Shown: positions 1 to 4,361 of the stretch, one piece after another
How positions within the stretch are numbered: the first letter of the stretch is position 1
How the letters are laid out: each line of letters starts with the position of its first letter
NCBI GenBank assembly: GCA_016293365.1
Contig: JAEDEK010000123.1
Span: 1 to 5,697 of the forward strand
Reading direction: 5' to 3'
Source of the DNA: Bulleidia sp.
Lineage (GTDB): Bacteria; Bacillota_I; Bacilli_A; Erysipelotrichales; Erysipelotrichaceae
Length of the DNA: 5,697 nucleotides
Program-made: the position numbers and the translations under genes
Notes under the pieces: generated by a model
Told to the model about the DNA's origin: nothing
Database searches by the model: none
What the model saw: only the letters and a program-made list of their open reading frames with translations

Positions 1-41
1 TTCTGCAGCGCTACCTGGATGGTCATCGCAATGATGCATAA
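1..41 (+). CDS. ruvX: RuvX/YqgF family Holliday junction resolvase-like protein, 3' end only
   Basis: Only the last 12 complete codons are present, reading LQRYLDGHRNDA and ending in TAA at 39-41; the first two bases belong to a cut codon. The LQxYLD sequence close to the C-terminus is typical of RuvX (YqgF/YrrK), an RNase H-fold protein linked to Holliday junction resolution and 16S rRNA maturation. Position supports the call: in Bacillota ruvX lies directly before the DUF1292 gene and mltG, as here. The fragment is too short to prove the family on its own, so the name rests on tail motif plus gene order. A short terminator hairpin starts 7 nt after the stop. Confidence 0.6.
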   Translation, partial: LQRYLDGHRNDA

Positions 42-48
42 CCTATCT

Positions 49-69
49 GACTCCGAGTGGAGTCTTTTT
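49..69 (+). terminator. Intrinsic terminator after ruvX
   Basis: A perfect 6-bp stem, GACTCC at 49-54 and GGAGTC at 59-64, encloses a GAGT tetraloop and runs straight into five T residues (65-69) within a T-rich stretch. It lies 7 nt after the ruvX stop and before the next promoter candidate, so it probably ends the upstream transcript. The stem is short and the T-tract is interrupted by C, so partial read-through is plausible. Confidence 0.7.
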
Positions 70-107
70 CTTTCTGCACTGCATCTCTTTTCTGTATTTC
101 AACTTTC

Positions 108-116
108 TGTTAAAAT
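108..116 (+). promoter_or_regulatory. Candidate extended -10 promoter for the DUF1292-mltG-NUDIX-udk unit
   Basis: TGTTAAAAT at 108-116 fits the extended -10 pattern TGn-TAnnnT. No good -35 hexamer is seen 16-18 bp upstream (T-rich, about 87-94), which is acceptable for extended -10 promoters. Predicted transcription start is near 123, giving a leader of about 38 nt. It sits between the ruvX terminator and the first start codon, where a promoter is expected. A second weaker -10-like hexamer, TATAAG, is at 125-130. Confidence 0.45.
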
Positions 117-160
117 AGAATCTGTATAAGCATTGTTTTTATCATGCAACAGGAGGTCCC

Positions 161-421
161 ATGACAGAAAGTAATACAATGATCATAACCGATGAAAGCG
201 GTCAGGAAAGAGAAGTTGAAATCCTTCTGACATTTGAAGATGAATCAACAGGACATTCCTTTGTCCTGTTTACGGATCCACAGGATGAGGAAGGCAATGT
301 ATATGCCTACCGCTATGATGAAGACGGTAATCTGAATGAAGTAACAGAGGAAAGTGAATGGGAAATGTGCCAGGAAGTTCTTGGAGCTTTTTCCAATGAG
401 GATGAAGAAGATGAAGCGTGA
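161..421 (+). CDS. yrzB: DUF1292 (YrzB/UPF0473-type) small acidic protein
   Basis: This encodes an 86-residue soluble protein of unknown biochemical role. It is strikingly acidic: I count 28 Asp/Glu against two Arg and no Lys, and it ends in an EDEEDEA tail. The family pattern is visible: an opening I-x-D-E-x-G-x-E-x-E-x-E strand near residues 9-20, a T-F-E-D-E turn, a central 'YAYRYDEDG' strand around residues 49-57 and a closing S-E-W-E near 66-69. Length is typical for DUF1292 proteins, which have no established function. The start is ATG 161, preceded by a strong AGGAGGT at 151-157 with only 3-4 nt spacing. The 3' end overlaps the start region of mltG in another frame, pointing to coupled translation. 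A role tied to its neighbours, ruvX and mltG, is only inference from conserved order. Family assignment is firm; function is unknown. Confidence 0.88.
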   Translation: MTESNTMIITDESGQEREVEILLTFEDESTGHSFVLFTDPQDEEGNVYAYRYDEDGNLNEVTEESEWEMCQEVLGAFSNEDEEDEA

Positions 422-2204
422 TGGCGACATTGATCTGGATGAACTCGATGAACTCCCGGACGTCGTGCTTGGCGAAAAGACAAGAGCACTGCGCGTAAAA
501 AGGGAAGGCGGAACGATCCGACTGCAGGAATCAATGGAAGAAAACATGGAAGATACGGATATGGAAAAAGAAATGCCGGAAGACTTCCAGTTTACCAGAT
601 CCCTGGATGCCCGCAGAATCGCAGAAGAAATGAAAAAACAGGAAGAGGCGGAAGCAAAGCAGGCAAAAACGGTGGATGTGGACAATGTACCATTGATGGA
701 GGAAGGAAAAACAGAAATCATTTCTGCACCGATGTCCCGTATGGCACGTAGAAAATCAAGGGAAAAATCTGTTTCTGATCCTGTCGAACCGGAACAGAAA
801 GAAGAAGTGTCTGACAGTCATACGACAGCCGTTCCGGTGAATGAAACACAGATTCTGCCGGTTGAAGATGATGACATCGCACAGGAAGTACCGGAATCCA
901 TCATCGATGATGATCCAGGTGTAGATGATGAACTGGCAAAGCTGTTTATCGGTACTGGCGATCAGAAAACAGAAGTCGTAACCAGACAAGCAGATACTGC
1001 TTCCACAGGTTCAGTAACGGCCGATACAAAGACACAGCCGGATGCCGTATTTGAAGATACGGAAACACATTCTCAGCTTGTCTATGAAGAAGAACCGGTG
1101 AAAAAAACAAAGAAGAAAAGAAGAAAACACTCCTTGCTTCATACAGTGATTGTACTGCTGTTATGCGTACTGCTGGTACTGCTTGGATGTGGATGCTATG
1201 GCATCTGGTCCGGACTTCAGCCTTCTTCCTTTACCGGTGGACAGGTAACGGTTATTGTAAAAGAAGGTGAATCACTGAAGTCTGTACTGGCGCAGCTGGA
1301 GCAGAAAGATATCATCCGCAATGATCAGCTTGCCTATCTTTACGCAAAGCTGAAAAAACATGACAGCTATACGGCAGGTGAACATGTTTTCTCAACTGGT
1401 ATGACACTGGATCAGGTATTTGAAGAACTGGCACGTACAACCATGGATGAAAACACAGCCCGTGTGACAATTATCGAAGGGGATTGGGCAAAGGATATTG
1501 CGGCACGATTTGCGGAAGTAACCAATGTCAGTGCGGACGAACTGCTTGCCTTATGGAACAATGCAGACTGGATCCGCTCCAAGATGGATGTATATCCGTT
1601 TTTGACAGAAGAAATGTTTGCGGATGGAGTCAGAATCTATCTGGAAGGCTATCTGGCACCGGATACCTATGAAATCTATCGGGATACAACCGCAGAGAAT
1701 ATCACAGAAAAACTGCTTGATCAGTCTCTTGTCATCTATCGGAAGTATGAACAGGCCATTGCGGCAAGCGGACATTCGATTCATGAAATCTATACGATGG
1801 CAAGTATTCTGCAGTATGAAGCAGGTACCAACCCGGATGATCTGGGCAAGGTTTCATCCGTCTTCTACAACAGACTCTCTGCAGGAATGAATCTTGGTTC
1901 ATCTGTTACCGTCTGCTATGCCATTGACTTTGATAAACAGACAGACGGCTGGCAGGCATGCGAAATGAATTCTGATTTTGATTCACCATACAATACATAT
2001 ATGTATGGTGGTCTGCCTCCAGGAGCAATCGAAAATGCAGGATCTGCTGCCATTCAGGCAGCCATTGTTCCATCAGAAACGGACTACTATTACTTCATGG
2101 CGGATGTATGCGGTGATGGAACAGTGTATTATGCTAAAACACTGGATGAGCATAATGCCAACGTTGACCGCTATCTTTCCGATATTTCCAATGGCTGTAA
2201 CTGA
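411..2204 (+). CDS. mltG: MltG (YceG-like) endolytic murein transglycosylase with long cytoplasmic N-terminus
   Basis: MltG is a membrane-anchored lytic transglycosylase that cuts nascent glycan strands outside the membrane and so limits strand length during wall synthesis. From ATG 411 the protein has 597 residues. Residues 1-230 are highly charged and probably disordered; 231-240 are polybasic (KKTKKKRRKH); 242-266 form a single membrane span; the YceG domain covers roughly 277-593. It starts with a LysM-like part (VKEGESLKSVLAQL), then EGYLAPDTY at 412-420, the catalytic segment ASILQYEA at 464-471, and YNTYMYGGLPPGAIENAG at 527-544. By alignment with E. coli MltG (ASIIEKE), Glu470 is the catalytic acid equivalent to E218 and is kept, while the preceding family Glu is Gln468. 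Start choice is uncertain: in-frame ATGs at 396, 402 and 411 all overlap the DUF1292 gene; 411 has GAGG 9 nt upstream and 396 has GGAG 9 nt upstream. The 3' end overlaps the NUDIX gene by 14 nt. Confidence 0.93.
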   Translation: MKRDGDIDLDELDELPDVVLGEKTRALRVKREGGTIRLQESMEENMEDTDMEKEMPEDFQFTRSLDARRIAEEMKKQEEAEAKQAKTVDVDNVPLMEEGKTEIISAPMSRMARRKSREKSVSDPVEPEQKEEVSDSHTTAVPVNETQILPVEDDDIAQEVPESIIDDDPGVDDELAKLFIGTGDQKTEVVTRQADTASTGSVTADTKTQPDAVFEDTETHSQLVYEEEPVKKTKKKRRKHSLLHTVIVLLLCVLLVLLGCGCYGIWSGLQPSSFTGGQVTVIVKEGESLKSVLAQLEQKDIIRNDQLAYLYAKLKKHDSYTAGEHVFSTGMTLDQVFEELARTTMDENTARVTIIEGDWAKDIAARFAEVTNVSADELLALWNNADWIRSKMDVYPFLTEEMFADGVRIYLEGYLAPDTYEIYRDTTAENITEKLLDQSLVIYRKYEQAIAASGHSIHEIYTMASILQYEAGTNPDDLGKVSSVFYNRLSAGMNLGSSVTVCYAIDFDKQTDGWQACEMNSDFDSPYNTYMYGGLPPGAIENAGSAAIQAAIVPSETDYYYFMADVCGDGTVYYAKTLDEHNANVDRYLSDISNGCN

Positions 2205-2664
2205 GAGTTCATGTGTCTATCTCATCCAGGATGGCAGATGGCTGATGTTATTGCGCAATCGGAAAGAACATGACATCAACGATGGAAAATGGATCGGAAT
2301 CGGCGGGAAAAAGGAGCCGGGGGAAACAATGGAACAGTGTGCCATCCGGGAAACCTTTGAAGAAACCGGTCTGACGATGCATTCTTTGACCATGGCCGGG
2401 CAGGTTCATTTTCAACAGGAAGGCATTGACGATGAGATCATCACGGTATTTACCAGTCAGGATTTTTCCGGCGTGATGCATGCATGTGATGAAGGAACAC
2501 TTGCGTGGATCATGGAAAAGGATGTTCTGTCTTTGTCACTTTGGCCAGGTGATCGCATCTTTTTGACGCAGATGATGGAAGGAAAAGATCTTCCCTTTGA
2601 TCTGAAGCTGGAATATGATGCAGATGGAAATCTCATCGGTATACAGGATAAAAGAACAGTATGA
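2191..2664 (+). CDS. mutX: NUDIX hydrolase, MutT/MutX-like (probable 8-oxo-dGTP diphosphatase)
   Basis: This 157-residue protein carries a complete Nudix box at residues 39-61 (Gx5E, seven residues, then RETFEETGL), whose Glu residues bind Mg2+ for pyrophosphate-bond hydrolysis. The segments KWIGIGGKKEPGE before the box and 'CDEGTLAWIMEKDVLSLSLW' plus PFDLKLEYDADGNL after it closely resemble streptococcal MutX, which hydrolyses 8-oxo-dGTP and protects against oxidative mutagenesis. The exact substrate is inferred; Nudix enzymes vary, so another nucleoside triphosphate is possible. ATG 2191 was chosen because the family's first beta strand (SSCVYLIQDG) follows directly. It lies within the last codons of mltG (14-nt overlap) and has no clear Shine-Dalgarno sequence, which suggests translational coupling. 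The stop overlaps the udk start as ATGA. In B. subtilis this slot between mltG and udk is occupied by yrrMNO instead. Confidence 0.87.
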   Translation: MAVTESSCVYLIQDGRWLMLLRNRKEHDINDGKWIGIGGKKEPGETMEQCAIRETFEETGLTMHSLTMAGQVHFQQEGIDDEIITVFTSQDFSGVMHACDEGTLAWIMEKDVLSLSLWPGDRIFLTQMMEGKDLPFDLKLEYDADGNLIGIQDKRTV

Positions 2665-3293
2665 CAAAACCTCTGATTATAGGAATTGCGGGTGGTACGG
2701 CATCCGGCAAGACATCCATTTCCCGTCATATACAGGAGATGTATGATGATGTGACATCCGTACGGATCATCCGTCAGGATGATTATTACAAAGATCAGTC
2801 TGAAAAGACAATGGAAGAAAGAATCCGGACAAACTATGACCATCCATCTTCCATTGATACCGATCTGCTTGTCGAACATGTCAATGATCTGATCCAGGGA
2901 AAGACAATCGAAAAACCGGTCTATGACTTTGTCAATCATACAAGATCTTCACTCACGGAAACATGCCGTCCAAGTGATGTGCTGATTCTGGAAGGTCTGT
3001 TTGTTCTGCAGGATGAAAGAGTCAGAGATCTTCTTGATATCAAGGTGTTTGTGGATACAGAAGCGGATATCCGTTTCATCCGCAGACTGTTGCGTGATGT
3101 ACAGGAAAGAGGCAGATCCATGGAGTCGGTTGTCAGCCAGTATACCGGTACGGTCAGACCGATGCATGAATCCTTTGTGGAACCAAGCAAGAAATATGCG
3201 GATATCATCATTCCAGAGGGTGGTTCCAACACCGTTGCGATCGATCTGCTGATCACAAAAATCAGTAGCATCATCCATCACACGATGCTATAA
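2661..3293 (+). CDS. udk: Uridine kinase (uridine/cytidine kinase)
   Basis: Udk phosphorylates uridine and cytidine to UMP and CMP in the cytosolic pyrimidine salvage pathway, using ATP or GTP. The 210-residue length is normal. The Walker A loop GGTASGKT is at residues 11-18. Further family signatures are QDDYYKDQ at 39-46, NYDHPSSIDTDLL at 58-70 (nucleoside-binding region), EKPVYDF with HTRS at 84-96, the LILEGLFVL strand at 108-116, the arginine-rich lid RFIRRLLRDVQERGR at 138-152, and RPMHESFVEPSKKYADIIIP at 166-185. All match B. subtilis Udk closely and no key residue is missing. ATG 2661 overlaps the NUDIX stop (ATGA), and only a weak AGGA about 12 nt upstream is visible, so translation is probably coupled. 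The stop codon TAA 3291-3293 lies inside a strong promoter-like sequence for greA. Confidence 0.95.
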   Translation: MTKPLIIGIAGGTASGKTSISRHIQEMYDDVTSVRIIRQDDYYKDQSEKTMEERIRTNYDHPSSIDTDLLVEHVNDLIQGKTIEKPVYDFVNHTRSSLTETCRPSDVLILEGLFVLQDERVRDLLDIKVFVDTEADIRFIRRLLRDVQERGRSMESVVSQYTGTVRPMHESFVEPSKKYADIIIPEGGSNTVAIDLLITKISSIIHHTML

Positions 3294-3294
3294 T
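3286..3294 (+). promoter_or_regulatory. Extended -10 promoter for greA, overlapping the udk stop
   Basis: TGCTATAAT at 3286-3294 is a perfect extended -10 element (TGn plus consensus TATAAT) and spans the last codons and stop of udk. The -35 position 17 bp upstream (TAGCAT, 3266-3271) is poor, which extended -10 promoters tolerate. Transcription would begin near 3301, giving a leader of about 28 nt that still contains the greA Shine-Dalgarno sequence. This would allow greA to be made independently of the upstream genes. It is a sequence-only prediction. Confidence 0.6.
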
Positions 3295-3328
3295 GGTACA
3301 GCTTGAAAAACAGAAATAAGGAGATTTT

Positions 3329-3802
3329 ATGGCAAACAACAACATTACATATGTAACTGAAGAAGGTCTTGCGAATCTGCAGAAAGAATATGATAACCTT
3401 GTCCATGTTGAAAGAGAAAAGGTAAAGGCTGAACTTGCGGAAGCAAGATCTCAGGGTGACCTTTCTGAAAACGCTGACTATGATGCCGCAAGAGAAAGAC
3501 AGTCCGAAGTCGAATCCCGTATCGTCGAACTGGAAAACATGCTGCAGCCAGGTCACTACGAAATCATCCGTAAGGGTGACAAGAAGGATGTGAACCTTGG
3601 TTCCACTGTCAGACTGGAATTCATGGATACACGTGAAGTGGAAACATATACAATTGTCGGTTCCACGGAAGCAGATCCACTGAAGGGCAAGATTTCCAAC
3701 GACTCCCCGTTAGCTGCAGCTATCATGGGTGCCAAGGCAGGGGATGTCCGTGAAGTCAATGTCCGTAATCCATATAAGGTAACTGTTATCTCCATTGACT
3801 GA
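3329..3802 (+). CDS. greA: Transcription elongation factor GreA
   Basis: GreA binds the RNA polymerase secondary channel and stimulates cleavage of the backtracked RNA 3' end, rescuing stalled complexes. The 157-residue protein is full length. Residues 1 to about 75 form the antiparallel coiled coil with the signature tip GDLSENADYDAAR at 43-55; Asp44 and Glu47 correspond to the acidic tip residues D41 and E44 of E. coli GreA. The C-terminal FKBP-like domain runs from about residue 80 to 157 and includes the family sequence 'SPLAAAIMGAKAGDV'. Start ATG 3329 has an excellent AAGGAG at 3318-3323 with 5-nt spacing, the best ribosome site among the block's downstream genes. Together with the internal promoter over the udk stop and the terminator immediately after, this suggests that greA is expressed both with udk and alone, and more strongly than its upstream neighbours. 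The udk-greA adjacency is conserved in Bacillota. Confidence 0.96.
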   Translation: MANNNITYVTEEGLANLQKEYDNLVHVEREKVKAELAEARSQGDLSENADYDAARERQSEVESRIVELENMLQPGHYEIIRKGDKKDVNLGSTVRLEFMDTREVETYTIVGSTEADPLKGKISNDSPLAAAIMGAKAGDVREVNVRNPYKVTVISID

Positions 3803-3810
3803 GACAATCC

Positions 3811-3840
3811 AACAGCAGAAAATAGATTCTGCTGTTTTTT
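3811..3840 (+). terminator. Strong intrinsic terminator after greA
   Basis: A perfect 10-bp inverted repeat, AACAGCAGAA at 3811-3820 and TTCTGCTGTT at 3827-3836, encloses a 6-nt loop (AATAGA). The T-tract covers 3835-3840. It starts 8 nt after the greA stop. There is no A-run on the left side, so it acts on + strand transcripts only. It separates the housekeeping block from the competence genes. Confidence 0.9.
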
Positions 3841-3893
3841 ATATGGTTTTTCTTTTCTGCGTGTATATGTACATGTAGGGAGGGTACAACCAT

Positions 3894-4361
3894 ATGAAAC
3901 AGTTATTGCTTATTTTCATCATAATTCTGCTGGTAGCAGGCGTGGATACGTATGCCATCAGTCTGAATCAGGCTCAGCATGACACCATTACCGTAACAAT
4001 CGATGGACAGGTGGAACATCCAGGCAGTTACCAGCTACCTTTGTATGCAAGTCTTTCTGATCTGCTGCAGCTTTCCATCACAACAGAAGAAGCGGATCTT
4101 TCCGTATTGAATCCACAGATGATTCTCAAGGACCATGACCATGTCATCATTCCATCCCTTCAGCAGACAACAAGAATTTCCATCAATACAGCAGATGTGA
4201 ATACGTTATGTCGGCTGGAAGGAATCGGTCCATCCACTGCACAGAAGATCATCGATTACAGAAATGAACATGGTCTTTTTCAAAGCCTGGAAGAACTGAT
4301 GAATGTCAAAGGTATCGGACAGGCACGCTTTGAAAAGATCCGGGATCAGATCTGCCTATGA
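3894..4361 (+). CDS. comEA: ComEA family competence DNA-binding protein
   Basis: ComEA is the membrane-anchored receptor that binds double-stranded DNA on the outer face and passes it to the ComEC channel during natural transformation. The 155-residue protein has an N-terminal hydrophobic anchor at about residues 4-22, an SLBB-like beta-grasp domain at about 31-87 (ITVTIDGQVEHPGSYQL through DHVIIP), and a C-terminal double helix-hairpin-helix domain at about 95-155. Both hairpins are intact: LEGIGPSTAQKI at 108-119 and VKGIGQARFEKI at 138-149, preceded by the typical INTAD at 97-101. It is shorter than B. subtilis ComEA (about 205 residues), mainly through a short linker between the domains. 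ATG 3894 follows GGAGGG at 3879-3884 with a 9-nt gap. No convincing vegetative promoter is seen between the greA terminator and this site; only a weak TATATG at 3864-3869. The stop overlaps the comEC start as ATGA. Confidence 0.93.
   Translation: MKQLLLIFIIILLVAGVDTYAISLNQAQHDTITVTIDGQVEHPGSYQLPLYASLSDLLQLSITTEEADLSVLNPQMILKDHDHVIIPSLQQTTRISINTADVNTLCRLEGIGPSTAQKIIDYRNEHGLFQSLEELMNVKGIGQARFEKIRDQICL

Noticed and set aside
354..410. Upstream extension of mltG to ATG 354
   Set aside because: This would overlap the DUF1292 gene by 68 nt and add residues with no support; ATGs at 396-411 have better placed ribosome sites.
245..721. Long antisense open frame opposite the DUF1292 and mltG starts
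   Set aside because: Ser/Phe/Ile-rich translation is what the reverse of an acidic, Glu/Asp-rich gene gives; no family resemblance and no ribosome site in context.
1978..2190. N-terminal extension of the NUDIX protein to ATG 1978
   Set aside because: The added 71 residues are an out-of-frame reading of the conserved mltG C-terminus; the NUDIX fold begins just after ATG 2191.
2457..2939. Antisense open frame across the NUDIX and udk genes
   Set aside because: It lies opposite two well-supported genes and shows no recognisable domain.
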